From Desulfobacterales bacterium CG23_combo_of_CG06-09_8_20_14_all_52_9 (lineage in GTDB: Bacteria; Desulfobacterota; Desulfobacteria; Desulfobacterales; UBA2156): DNA of 9,161 nucleotides. The notes under the pieces were generated by a model that searched no databases, was not told the origin of the DNA, and was given only the letters and a program-made list of their open reading frames with translations. The position numbers and the translations under genes were made by a program. The stretch is taken from assembly GCA_002771315.1 (NCBI GenBank), contig PCSF01000144.1:11254-20414 (forward strand), written 5' to 3'. The first letter of the stretch is position 1, and each line of letters starts with the position of its first letter. Shown here one piece after another: positions 1-6,914 of this stretch.

Positions 1-42
1 GTAACCGCCGAAAACGCGAACAATCTATCGGGCAAACCATGA
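1..42 (+). CDS. C-terminal tail of an upstream gene, probably the ABC transporter ATPase (partial)
   Basis: Frame 1 is open from the window edge to a TGA at 40-42 and reads VTAENANNLSGKP. That stop overlaps the ATG of the permease gene (39-41) as ATGA, the usual arrangement of translationally coupled genes. An exporter permease of this kind is normally preceded by its ATP-binding subunit, so this is probably the ATPase tail. Only 13 residues are visible and no domain can be seen, so the identity rests on context. Confidence 0.5.
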   Translation, partial: VTAENANNLSGKP

Positions 43-1724
43 AAACGGTGGGGTTATTGATTCTTCCGAGATTGTGGCCGCTGAAAAGGCCCCTGGCATC
101 GGCCAAGGGAAAAAAGCCTTTAAGAATCCTCATCCTGGGAGGAATCGGCACGGTCTTTTGGGTCGGAATTCTCGGCGTATCCATGCGGGTGCTGCGCTAT
201 TTCCGGGGGATCGAAGACGTAGGCGATCTGGTTCTGGCAAAGCTTCTCTCGATGATGCTGATCACGGTCTTTTCCCTTATGATCTTTTCCGCCGTCCTTA
301 CCTCGCTTTCCAAGCTCTATCTCAGCAAAGACCTGCCGCTGGTCTTTTCCCTTCCGGTAAGGAGGCATCACATCTTCATCGCTCGATGGATGGAAAGCGT
401 CTTCGACAGCGCCTGGATGGTATTGATCTACACGCTTCCGGTCCTGATCGCCTATGGTATCGTCTATGATGTAAGGCCCCTCTATTACGCCTACCTGCCG
501 GCGGCTCTGATCCCCTTGACTGCCACGGCCTCCGGAATCGGTGTCCTCGTGGTGATGCTGGCCGTAATGGTGATCCCGGCCAGCCGAATCCGCACGCTCT
601 TTGTCTTTTTAGGTCTTTTTGCATTCATCGCGATTTACGTGGCCTTCCGCTTGCTGCGCCCGGAGCGGCTGGTGGATCCCGAGGCTTTCGCTACAGTCCT
701 GGTTTATCTGCACGCTCTCAAGTCTCCGGACTTTCCCTTTCTTCCGAGCACCTGGGCCTATGACGGGATCCACGGCCTGTTGATCGGTGATATCCGGGAA
801 GCGATTTTTGCGGCATCCCTTTCATTTGCCGCTATGCTTACCCTCTTTTATGCCGTTGTCCTCACCGCGGATGCCGTTTATTTTTCAGGTTTATCCAAAG
901 CACAGACCGCCAAGGAGCATCTGTTCCGGGCAAGGCGTGAGGCGGTAATGAAAAAGGGGGTGCTTCCCGGACCGATCCGCGCGTTGGTCGAGAAAGAGAT
1001 CAAGACATTTTTCCGGGATCAAACCCAATGGTCCCAAATCTTTCTTATCGCCGCCCTGGTGGTCATCTATATCTATAACTTTAAAGTACTTCCTCTGGAA
1101 CGTTCCCCCATAAAAACCCTTTATCTGCAGAACCTACTTTCTTTTTTAAACATGGGACTGGTCTCTTTTGTCCTGATCGCGGTGACGGCGCGGTTCGCCT
1201 TCCCCGCGGTGAGCAACGAGAAAGATGCTTTCTGGCTGGTTCTCGCCTCCCCCATTCGGATGCGGACATACCTTTGGGTCAAGTTTTTCATCTACTTTTT
1301 CCCTTTGCTGATTTTGTCGGAAATTTTGATTGTGGGGACCAATATTTTATTGAAGGTAACACCCCTCATGATGGGTCTTTCGACAGCCACCATCTGCGTT
1401 CTGGTTCCCGGGGTAGTCTCTTTGGGGATCGGACTCGGGGCGGCTTATCCGGACTTTACCTCTGAGAATCCGGCCCAATCGGTGACGAGCTGGGGCGGCC
1501 TGCTCTTCATGATGCTGGGGGCGGTATTCGTGGGAGCCGTCATTTTTTTAGAGGCAGGCCCGGTATATCGCTTTTTCATGGCTCAGGTGAAAGAGCATAC
1601 CCTGTTTCTGTCGGATTGGATCTATGCCGGCATCTCCTTTGCCGGAGTGCTCATTTTGGCCGTTTTTGCCGTCATCCTCCCCATGCGGTATGGAGAGAGA
1701 GAACTTTTGAAAACGGATAGCTGA
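39..1724 (+). CDS. ABC exporter permease, 561 aa, about 12 membrane segments
   Basis: This is a polytopic inner-membrane protein, probably the membrane subunit of an ABC exporter; the substrate cannot be read from the sequence. Hydrophobic segments lie near residues 28-50, 65-93, 120-142, 150-180, 185-203, 254-280, 331-350, 365-385, 413-437, 445-468, 485-505 and 527-548. The two halves carry matching cytoplasmic motifs before a membrane helix: VFSLPVRRHHIFIARW near 102-117 and VLASPIRMRTYLWVKF near 401-416. This short 'SP/LP-x-R' signature is typical of ABC-2-like exporters and suggests a duplicated or fused two-half permease. The length and layout fit the putative ABC exporter family (ABC_export type). 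The start is the ATG overlapping the preceding stop. No strong Shine-Dalgarno precedes it, which fits translational coupling. The stop is 19 bp before the hydrolase gene, which is probably in the same operon. Confidence 0.8.
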   Translation: MKTVGLLILPRLWPLKRPLASAKGKKPLRILILGGIGTVFWVGILGVSMRVLRYFRGIEDVGDLVLAKLLSMMLITVFSLMIFSAVLTSLSKLYLSKDLPLVFSLPVRRHHIFIARWMESVFDSAWMVLIYTLPVLIAYGIVYDVRPLYYAYLPAALIPLTATASGIGVLVVMLAVMVIPASRIRTLFVFLGLFAFIAIYVAFRLLRPERLVDPEAFATVLVYLHALKSPDFPFLPSTWAYDGIHGLLIGDIREAIFAASLSFAAMLTLFYAVVLTADAVYFSGLSKAQTAKEHLFRARREAVMKKGVLPGPIRALVEKEIKTFFRDQTQWSQIFLIAALVVIYIYNFKVLPLERSPIKTLYLQNLLSFLNMGLVSFVLIAVTARFAFPAVSNEKDAFWLVLASPIRMRTYLWVKFFIYFFPLLILSEILIVGTNILLKVTPLMMGLSTATICVLVPGVVSLGIGLGAAYPDFTSENPAQSVTSWGGLLFMMLGAVFVGAVIFLEAGPVYRFFMAQVKEHTLFLSDWIYAGISFAGVLILAVFAVILPMRYGERELLKTDS

Positions 1725-1743
1725 ATTTGCAGGGAGAATTTCG

Positions 1744-2409
1744 ATGAAAGTGATCGCAAACGTTCATGCCTTTTTCTGGGAATCCATGACCGAGAACAAC
1801 TGCAACACCTACCTGATCGACGGCAAAAAAAAGATCTTGATCGATCCCGGGCATCTCCACCTTTTCGATCATGTTGCAAGGGGGCTTTCGGCCCTGAATC
1901 TGGATAAGGGCGATATCCATCTGGTGATCTGCACCCATGCGCACCAGGATCACCTGGAGGCGGCGACCCTGTTCAGAAAAGCCGGGGTCTTATTTACCGT
2001 TCACGAAAATGAATGGAAACTGATTCAATCGATGAGCCATTTTATCGAGGCAAGTTACGGAATAAGCGTGGATGCGCTGGCCCCCGATTTTTTCCTTGCT
2101 AAAGGCGATTTGAATGTGGATGGATTGGATATCCGGGTTTTCCACACCCCCGGGCATTCGCCGGGATCGGTATGCCTGTATTTGCCGGCGGAGAAGGTGC
2201 TCTTCACCGGCGACTTGATTTTCAAGGAAGGTCTGGGGCGAACGGATCTGCCGGGTGGAGACAGCGCCCAGATCAAGGAGAGCGTCCGGCAGCTTCAGGA
2301 TCTGGATGTGGAATATCTCCTTCCTGGTCACGGGGAAATGCTGACAGGTAAAAATGAGATTCAGGATAATTACGGTTTTTTGGAGCGATATGTTTTTGCC
2401 TATGTATGA
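1744..2409 (+). CDS. MBL-fold metallo-hydrolase (glyoxalase II-like), 221 aa
   Basis: This is a probable soluble, cytoplasmic, di-metal hydrolase of the metallo-beta-lactamase superfamily. All core metal-ligand motifs are visible: H-x-H-x-D-H as HAHQDH (H65, H67, D69, H70), H138 in HTPGHSPGS, D157 in FTGDLIF, and H196 in LLPGHGE. The spacing and the GRTDLPGGD stretch (165-173) match glyoxalase II-like or YcbL-like members rather than true beta-lactamases or RNase J. The natural substrate (a thioester, lactone or persulfide) cannot be decided from sequence. There is no signal peptide. The start is supported by AGGGAGA at 1731-1737, six bases before the ATG. It lies 19 bp behind the permease gene on the same strand and is probably co-transcribed, but a functional link to the exporter is only inferred. 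Confidence 0.9.
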   Translation: MKVIANVHAFFWESMTENNCNTYLIDGKKKILIDPGHLHLFDHVARGLSALNLDKGDIHLVICTHAHQDHLEAATLFRKAGVLFTVHENEWKLIQSMSHFIEASYGISVDALAPDFFLAKGDLNVDGLDIRVFHTPGHSPGSVCLYLPAEKVLFTGDLIFKEGLGRTDLPGGDSAQIKESVRQLQDLDVEYLLPGHGEMLTGKNEIQDNYGFLERYVFAYV

Positions 2410-2456
2410 GACAACAGAGGATTCAAGGGGCAAGAATTAGAAATGAGGAGTGAATT

Positions 2457-2647
2457 GTGACGGAGGTTAAGAGCACGCTCGAGCTGGTTCTGAGTCAGCC
2501 CTTAAAACGCTCAGAGAAAAACACAGGATATCAGGATCCGCGGTCCTGGCAAACCCGGTTGAGAATTCAGACTTCAAGGCATCCCTTCAAAAATTCAGAG
2601 AATCTTTCGAAGCCGCACTCTTAAAGGAAAAGAAACCGAGCCGGTAA
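2457..2647 (+). pseudogene. Small frameshifted gene, product not recognised
   Basis: A GTG at 2457 sits six bases after AGGAG (2446-2450) and begins VTEVKSTLELVL, a convincing protein start. That frame soon becomes unlike protein and stops at 2622-2624. The frame two bases on is open from 2471 to a TAA at 2645-2647 and reads convincingly in its second half (KTLREKHRISG, then FKASLQKFRESFEAALLKEK). The simplest reading is one gene of about 60 codons with a single-base indel around 2490-2515. I do not assign a function; the N-terminus resembles small hypothetical proteins common in deltaproteobacteria. It directly precedes repeat copy A and follows the hydrolase gene by 47 bp. Alternatively, the 55-residue frame as it stands is translated. 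Confidence 0.4.
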
Positions 2648-2672
2648 TCCCGTAACCCTCGGCCTCCGATCA

Positions 2673-2732
2673 GAGGGTCCTTTACAACCCCAAGCTCCGA
2701 TGGTGTCAAGGGCGACAAACATTGAGTGATGA
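2673..2732 (+). repeat. 60-bp direct repeat, copy A
   Basis: Positions 2673-2732 match 4078-4137 at 56 of 60 bases without gaps, in the same orientation. Similarity stops at both ends. The right end runs into the first codons of the ORF6N remnant (GTG ATG at 2726-2731), which suggests the repeat marks the break that truncated that gene. The left end pairs with sequence outside the repeat: ACCCTC at 2655-2660 and GAGGGT at 2673-2678 form a 6-bp inverted repeat with a 12-base loop. Confidence 0.85.
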
Positions 2733-3001
2733 CAAGTGTTTTGAAAAGCGAGAGAGCTGTAAAAATAAGCATAAATATTATCAAGGCATTTGTTAAATTG
2801 CGTGAACTACTTTCAACTCATAAAGAACTCGCCAACAAATTAAACCAGATGGAAAGAAAAATAGAGAAACACGATGAAGAGATACACATGATTTTTGAGG
2901 CAATCCGGCAGTTAATGATTCCGCTTGAAACGCCCCGAAAAAGGATCGGGTTTGGGGTTGAAGAACCCCGTGTAAGATATGGGGGGAAGAAGACGGTGTG
3001 A
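2726..3001 (+). pseudogene. 3' remnant of an ORF6N-domain (KilA-type phage antirepressor) gene
   Basis: The predicted 91 residues match the C-terminal part of ORF6N-domain proteins, which are phage or mobile-element antirepressors and DNA-binding regulators. The recognisable part starts at the segment that normally reads 'MLSSVLKSERAV' (here MTSVLKSERAV), continues as IIKAFVKLRELLSTHKELAN and a charged coiled-coil-like stretch (ELANKLNQMERKIEKHDEEI, residues 34-53), and ends with FEAIRQLM followed by PRKRIGFGVEE. The N-terminal ORF6N DNA-binding domain, usually the first 100 or so residues, is missing. In its place lies repeat copy A, whose last bases supply the GTG and ATG codons here. There is no ribosome binding site, so this is most likely a dead 5'-truncated gene, although a short protein started at 2726 or 2729 cannot be excluded. 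Confidence 0.75.
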
Positions 3002-3074
3002 AAAGCTTTCAGCTTTCAAGGTGACGTCTTTTCATGCGCGTTTGGAGCGGTAAAAATTTGCACCTACTCCCAGA

Positions 3075-3090
3075 CCCTTTCACCAAAGGG
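3075..3090. other. Small perfect hairpin CCCTTT-CACC-AAAGGG
   Basis: Six base pairs close a four-base loop between the ORF6N remnant and the toxin-antitoxin promoter. No T-run follows on either strand, so it is not a convincing intrinsic terminator. It could act as a weak terminator or be fortuitous. Confidence 0.3.
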
Positions 3091-3143
3091 ATAATGAAAC
3101 TCCGCAATGTTGCGAGATGGATTCTGTGGAAAAGGAAAGCGGT

Positions 3144-3172
3144 TTGCAATATTTATTATTCTCTGATATAGT
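3144..3172 (+). promoter_or_regulatory. Sigma-70-type promoter for the toxin-antitoxin pair
   Basis: TTGCAA (3144-3149) and TATAGT (3167-3172) are separated by exactly 17 bases. They lie about 35 bases upstream of the antitoxin ATG, in AT-rich DNA with no competing gene. Type II toxin-antitoxin operons usually repress themselves through an operator overlapping the promoter, but no clear palindrome is visible here. Confidence 0.6.
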
Positions 3173-3206
3173 GAAAAAAATTCGATGCGCATAAGGAGGA
3201 AGTTTT

Positions 3207-3410
3207 ATGGCCAGACTGAAAGCTAAGCGATCAGGGGAGGACCAGGAGTACGTTCATTTAAAAATCAAAAAGGATGATTTTGAGGCTTTTTGCAGTGTTG
3301 CTGGTCTTTTTAAAGGTTCTTTTGTTCAAACCTTAAAAAAATCAGAGAAAGATCTCTCCGAAGGCCGGTTCACCCAAAGGAAATCCTTTGAAGAAATCAT
3401 TGCTAAGTAA
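3207..3410 (+). CDS. Type II antitoxin, 67 aa, partner of a RelE/ParE-like toxin
   Basis: This small charged protein is encoded immediately upstream of a RelE/ParE-type toxin, the standard antitoxin-first order. AAGGAGGA at 3193-3200, six bases before the ATG, is a very strong ribosome binding site and is consistent with the antitoxin being made in excess. The N-terminal part (residues 14-30) reads EYVHLKIKKDDFEAFCS, and the C-terminal part (LKKSEKDLSEGRFTQRKSFE, 43-62) resembles the helical toxin-wrapping tail of RelB/Phd-like antitoxins. I see no clear ribbon-helix-helix or helix-turn-helix motif, so the antitoxin family is not assigned. The TAA stop at 3408-3410 is directly followed by the toxin ATG, so the two are likely translationally coupled. 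Confidence 0.75.
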   Translation: MARLKAKRSGEDQEYVHLKIKKDDFEAFCSVAGLFKGSFVQTLKKSEKDLSEGRFTQRKSFEEIIAK

Positions 3411-3686
3411 ATGGAAGTTATTACCACCCACACCTTTGATCTGCTTTTTAAGAAATTAAGTCCTCACATTCAGCGCAAAGCCGTAAAAAAGGCGAACCTC
3501 TTCAAGGAAAATCCTTTTCACCCTTCATTAAAAATTGAAAAACTTCACCCCAAGCACCACAACGTATGGTCGTTTCGAGTAGATCTTCACTATCGAATTA
3601 TTTTTAGGTTCCTGAAAAAAGATACTGCGGCTTTCCTCTTTGTCGGCCATCATAACGAGATTTATGATTACGGCCTTTTTAAATAA
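3411..3686 (+). CDS. RelE/ParE-superfamily toxin, 91 aa
   Basis: This is the probable toxin of a type II pair. Most relatives are ribosome-dependent mRNA endonucleases (RelE, YoeB, YafQ, HigB), while ParE poisons gyrase; sequence alone does not say which applies here. The family pattern is clear: an N-terminal FDLLFKKLSPHIQRKAVKKA helix pair, NPFHPSLKIEKL (34-45), then the core strands WSFRVDLHYRIIFRF (53-67) with basic R56 and R62 and aromatic Y61, and a C-terminal FLFVGHHNEIYDY (75-87) that supplies H80, H81 and Y87. The length is normal and the frame is intact. Its ATG follows the antitoxin stop with no gap and no separate ribosome binding site, so expression probably depends on coupling. 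Confidence 0.85.
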   Translation: MEVITTHTFDLLFKKLSPHIQRKAVKKANLFKENPFHPSLKIEKLHPKHHNVWSFRVDLHYRIIFRFLKKDTAAFLFVGHHNEIYDYGLFK

Positions 3687-3814
3687 CTTTTGAAAAAATG
3701 CGGCTAATCGGACTCGTTTGGCCTTGTGGAGATTAATGATGGATAAGAATTTCCTTTTCGTGAATTAATGTATCTCAGAAGCCGTCTTGTATATCAAGTT
3801 TTAGGAGGCGCTTT

Positions 3815-3886
3815 ATGTTGTGGCGGGTGAGGTGGTGGTTTTTGGGGGATCGACCGGTTAAGCCGAAGGAATCGATGCGTCCTTAA
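3815..3886 (+). CDS. Possible 23-residue small protein with strong RBS
   Basis: AGGAGG at 3803-3808 lies six bases before an ATG that opens a 23-codon frame ending in TAA. The peptide begins MLWRVRWWFLGDRP and ends KPKESMRP; it is rich in tryptophan and arginine and strongly basic. No family is recognised. The near-perfect ribosome binding site is the only strong argument for translation. It could be the start of a gene whose remainder was lost, since the region is full of remnants. Confidence 0.3.
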   Translation: MLWRVRWWFLGDRPVKPKESMRP

Positions 3887-3957
3887 AAATCCTAAAAGTT
3901 CACATTATTTTCATAGATTTTAACGATAGCTGTCCTGTATGCCTAAAATCCACCTTT

Positions 3958-4077
3958 TTATTTGAACACTCGCTGTTCTATATTGGCGCTTATATTCATG
4001 GGGACCATATCAGGCGTTTCTTTATAATGCTTTTCTTCGCTGACGCTGTCCGAAGCCAGTCTCCCTTCATCAAAATC
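3958..4077 (-). pseudogene. Coding-like remnant on the minus strand, unrecognised
   Basis: Read on the minus strand, 4077 down to a TAA at 3958-3960 is an open frame of 39 residues with a protein-like mix of charged and polar residues (for example FDEGRLASDSVSEEKHY, then KETPDMVPMNIS). It continues the minus-strand frame of repeat copy B (SEIGVVKDPRF) after a one-base shift at the TTTT near 4072-4075. It has no start codon of its own apart from internal ATGs. This looks like the 3' end of a dead gene of which repeat copy A is a shorter second relic. I assign no function, and chance coding likeness is possible. Confidence 0.25.
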
Positions 4078-4137
4078 GAGGGTCCTTTACAACCCCAATC
4101 TCCGATGGTATCAAGGGCGACAAACATAGAGTAATGA
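4078..4137 (+). repeat. 60-bp direct repeat, copy B
   Basis: This is the partner of 2673-2732 (56 of 60 identical; differences at 4099, 4110, 4128 and 4133). Its right end lies nine bases before the rhomboid ATG and supplies part of that gene's leader, next to the AAAGGA ribosome binding site. The two copies are direct repeats bracketing the ORF6N remnant and the toxin-antitoxin pair. Confidence 0.85.
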
Positions 4138-4146
4138 AAGGATTTC

Positions 4147-4980
4147 ATGCGTTCTTCGATCCTATGTCCCAATTGCCGGAAGCTGATCAGCGCTGATGAG
4201 CGAAAATGCCCGTATTGCGGCCTTTCGAATCCTGCCTCTTTGTTGAAATACAATTTCTGGACACGCGGTCTTAACGATCCTTTCCAAATTGTCCGCTGGA
4301 TAATTTATCTCAATGTGGGGATGTATTTGATTTCTTTGCTTCTCAATTCCATGATCCCTCGCTTTTCCTATAATCCGCTGGTCTTTCTGTCACCGGAAAA
4401 TAAAAGCCTGCTGCTGATGGGAGCCACGGGGACCATCCCCATCGGCCGTCTGGGACGATGGTGGACGCTGATCTCCGCCAATTACCTGCACGGCTCCATT
4501 TTGCATATCTTTTTCAACATGTTCGCCTTCAACCAGATTGCTCCCCTGGTGATCCGGGAGTTCGGCACCAACCGCATGATCATCCTTTACACTCTGGGCG
4601 GGGTCTTCGGCTTTATCGTTTCCTATTTTGCGGGTGTGACCTTTACCATCGGAGCTTCCGCCGCACTTTGCAGCCTGATCGGAGCGAGCCTCTATTTCGG
4701 AAAAAGCCGAGGCGGCGCTTACGGGCAGGCCATATATCGCCAGCTCGGCACCTGGACTTTAGGGATTTTCCTGTTCGGGCTGTTTTTCCCGGGAATCAAT
4801 AACTGGGGCCATGGGGGAGGACTGATTGCCGGGGCTTTCCTGGGATTTGCGATGGGATACGAGGAGCGCAAACGGGAGACGGCCACCCACAAAATGCTGG
4901 CTGCAGGATGTGCCATCGCGACCATGCTGATCCTGATCGGGGCTGTTTTGTCCGCGTTATACTATCGGACTCTCGGATAG
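4147..4980 (+). CDS. Rhomboid-family intramembrane serine protease with N-terminal zinc ribbon, 277 aa
   Basis: This is a polytopic membrane protein expected to cleave membrane-protein substrates within the bilayer. The N-terminus holds a cytoplasmic zinc ribbon, CPNC (C7, C10) and CPYC (C21, C24). The rhomboid core follows: W106 in GRWWTLISANYLHG, the TM2 signature HGSILHIFFNMFAFNQ (H115, H120, N124), the catalytic serine S171 in IGASAALCSLIGA, and the catalytic histidine H222 in NWGHGGGLIAG. Both dyad residues are present, so an active protease is likely. Further hydrophobic segments lie near 50-67, 144-163, 201-215, 224-237 and 252-272. A putative RBS, AAAGGA (4137-4142), precedes the ATG by four bases, closer than ideal; repeat copy B ends at its first base. 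The gene ends 6 bp from the convergent DUF2207 gene. Its substrates are unknown. Confidence 0.92.
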   Translation: MRSSILCPNCRKLISADERKCPYCGLSNPASLLKYNFWTRGLNDPFQIVRWIIYLNVGMYLISLLLNSMIPRFSYNPLVFLSPENKSLLLMGATGTIPIGRLGRWWTLISANYLHGSILHIFFNMFAFNQIAPLVIREFGTNRMIILYTLGGVFGFIVSYFAGVTFTIGASAALCSLIGASLYFGKSRGGAYGQAIYRQLGTWTLGIFLFGLFFPGINNWGHGGGLIAGAFLGFAMGYEERKRETATHKMLAAGCAIATMLILIGAVLSALYYRTLG

Positions 4981-4986
4981 CCTGTC

Positions 4987-6906
4987 CTACCAGCCGCTCC
5001 CGCCTCCCCCGCCTCCTCCTCCGCCGGATGATCCGCCCCCTCCGCTTCCCGAACTCGAACCCGGTGCCGTAGCAGATGAGGCGATGGCTTCGGAAAAGAC
5101 CGACCCCAGACTGGAGGCAAACCCCGAGGTGCCAAGATCGCTCCAGGACCTCCCGCTGTACCAAATAGGGGAATAGGCCTGCCCTTCTGTCCCGGCCCGG
5201 GCAAGCACATCCGAGAATTGCTCGCTCCATTCATGTTCCACATCCAGGGCCAGGGCGTATGGGAGATATTTTTCGAAAAGTTCCGGAGTTTTTTCAGGCG
5301 GGTTGAGGACCCTGAATCGGGGTGCTTCGGCTACAGAGAGGTATTGTTTGAACCCTTCGATCTGGTCCATGATCTTGCGGCCGAGGAGGGTGGGGGCCTT
5401 GAGCAGATGGTAAAAAAGCAGATTGAGCAAAGCCATGGTCACCAGTGCGATGACGGCCCGCAGGGAAGTCTGGAATGCGAAAAGTCCGATTCCAACGATC
5501 TCGCCGATGAAAAAAGGAACGGCAAAGAGGGTCATGAAGATGGCACCCCCTTTGGAAGCAATACCGCCGCTCAAGGCGGCTTTCCAACTTTTTTTGACAC
5601 TGAAAAACAGGGCTGTGCACCCGATGGTCCAGACGGTCAGCCAGGGTCCCATGAACAGTGCTCCGGGATTGTCCAATGAGGAAAGGGCCATGCCGATCAG
5701 GGTGATCAGGGTGATGACGGCACCGGGGATAAAGTAGCCCCGATTTTTAACAAAATAGGTTTTTTCGAAATCGAACTTCAACCCTGACTTGAAGGCGGTG
5801 ACAGCTTTGCCGATCCTTGCATGGTTTTTATTCTTCAATTCGATAGTATCAGAACTGGCGAACAGATGATCCGCGATCTTTTTTTCCCGGGAAGAAAGGA
5901 CTGAACCGTCTTTTCCCGTGCGTACCAGGGAAAACTCCTTTTTCTTTTCCTCTACGATCTTTAAGTACCCTTTGACCGCTATGTTGACAATGGCCGATGC
6001 CAGGGTCTTATCATCATATCCCATTTGCATCACATATCGCGCCGCAGCCGGTGTGAAATCCTTGGGAGGTTCGAACAGAGGAATGATGGTTCCTTTTTCA
6101 GGATCCCGACCCACCTTGAACCAGGCTGCCACATAATAGGCCAATAAAAGGACCATGCCGCCCAGAGAGATGATCAGAAGAACATTATCGCCGAGGAAAT
6201 TTCCCGCTTTTTCGGAAGTCGTGGGCTCTGCAACCAATCCCTTAGGCCAGGCCAGCGCAACGGTAAATCCCTCCCCGGGCCGCAACGGTCGGGTTGTGGA
6301 AAACCGGAGGGTCGCATCCGTCTCGGAATCGATGACGAAATCTTTTCCTCGCGCGCCCTGGGGACCGGTGTAGGCCGACCTTTGCAGAATATTACCGCCC
6401 CGGGGAATCTCTATCAGTGCTTCGGTCTTCTCAATAACAAAGGTCCAGGCGTTTCCCGTGACGTTCCAGTACAGCTCGTCATAATTCTCGAAAAAGCCGA
6501 GCTGCCTGCCGGTTTGGTAAGTGATGGCGTAGGTGTAATACCCGGGATTTAAAAAAACATCTTTATGGCCGATGAAAATCTTCTTTCCGTTGGAAACGGT
6601 TTCCACATGGTATGGCTCGGATTTGCCGTCTCTTTGGATGGAGACGATCTGAAACGGCACCGTGACGGTTTCTCCGGCGCGGCCTTTGTATCGCGTGGGA
6701 AAATCTCGAACGATGCCCCGCTTGATTTCCGCTCCCGCGCAATAGACCCGGATGGTTTCGGTCACGGTGAGGGAAGCATCCGAATGGACGATGATCCGGC
6801 TATTAAAATCGGTGATCCGCTCGACTTCATCGGAAAAGGCCGGGCATAGAGTCATAACAAGGGAGATCGCTATCCCCAAAAACACCATGACAGCTTTTTT
6901 ATACAT
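4987..6906 (-). CDS. DUF2207 membrane protein, 639 aa, Gly/Ser-rich C-terminus
   Basis: This is a predicted secreted-then-anchored membrane protein of the DUF2207 family, whose biochemical role is unknown. Counting from ATG 6906, a signal peptide covers about residues 1-25 with likely cleavage after AFS. An extracytoplasmic beta-rich domain follows (about 26-235, beginning ERITDFNSRIIVHSDASLTV). A membrane helix lies at about 241-262, then the typical FKVGRDP...IIPLFEPPKDFTPAAARY segment and a winged-helix-like region (about 285-380). Further membrane segments lie near 392-408, 418-436, 455-475 and 478-500. The tail is Ser/Gly-rich with a run of nine glycines and ends SGW, a feature common in DUF2207 and TPM-domain proteins. 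The gene lies 14 bp downstream of lemA, an arrangement seen widely, so a joint envelope function is inferred. ATG 6906 is preferred over GTG 6912 because of ribosome-binding-site spacing. Confidence 0.88.
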   Translation of the reverse strand: MYKKAVMVFLGIAISLVMTLCPAFSDEVERITDFNSRIIVHSDASLTVTETIRVYCAGAEIKRGIVRDFPTRYKGRAGETVTVPFQIVSIQRDGKSEPYHVETVSNGKKIFIGHKDVFLNPGYYTYAITYQTGRQLGFFENYDELYWNVTGNAWTFVIEKTEALIEIPRGGNILQRSAYTGPQGARGKDFVIDSETDATLRFSTTRPLRPGEGFTVALAWPKGLVAEPTTSEKAGNFLGDNVLLIISLGGMVLLLAYYVAAWFKVGRDPEKGTIIPLFEPPKDFTPAAARYVMQMGYDDKTLASAIVNIAVKGYLKIVEEKKKEFSLVRTGKDGSVLSSREKKIADHLFASSDTIELKNKNHARIGKAVTAFKSGLKFDFEKTYFVKNRGYFIPGAVITLITLIGMALSSLDNPGALFMGPWLTVWTIGCTALFFSVKKSWKAALSGGIASKGGAIFMTLFAVPFFIGEIVGIGLFAFQTSLRAVIALVTMALLNLLFYHLLKAPTLLGRKIMDQIEGFKQYLSVAEAPRFRVLNPPEKTPELFEKYLPYALALDVEHEWSEQFSDVLARAGTEGQAYSPIWYSGRSWSDLGTSGFASSLGSVFSEAIASSATAPGSSSGSGGGGSSGGGGGGGGGSGW

Positions 6907-6914
6907 AGGCACCG

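Larger units (their letters stand above)
3687..4146. other. 460-bp stretch without a confident gene
   Basis: Between the toxin gene and the rhomboid gene I see a possible 23-codon ORF with a strong Shine-Dalgarno (3815-3886), a minus-strand coding-like remnant (3958-4077) and repeat copy B (4078-4137). A perfect TATAAT at 4023-4028 has no matching -35 hexamer at the right distance. No transposase, inverted terminal repeats or RNA gene is recognisable. Confidence 0.6.

Noticed and set aside
4023..4028. TATAAT as a rhomboid promoter -10
   Set aside because: No acceptable -35 hexamer lies 15-19 bases upstream, and the site lies inside a coding-like remnant.
2673..4137. Composite transposon or insertion sequence
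   Set aside because: No transposase and no inverted terminal repeats are visible; only direct repeats with no obvious target duplication.
5218..5737. Plus-strand ORFs of 153 and 104 codons
   Set aside because: They are shadows of the DUF2207 gene on the opposite strand.
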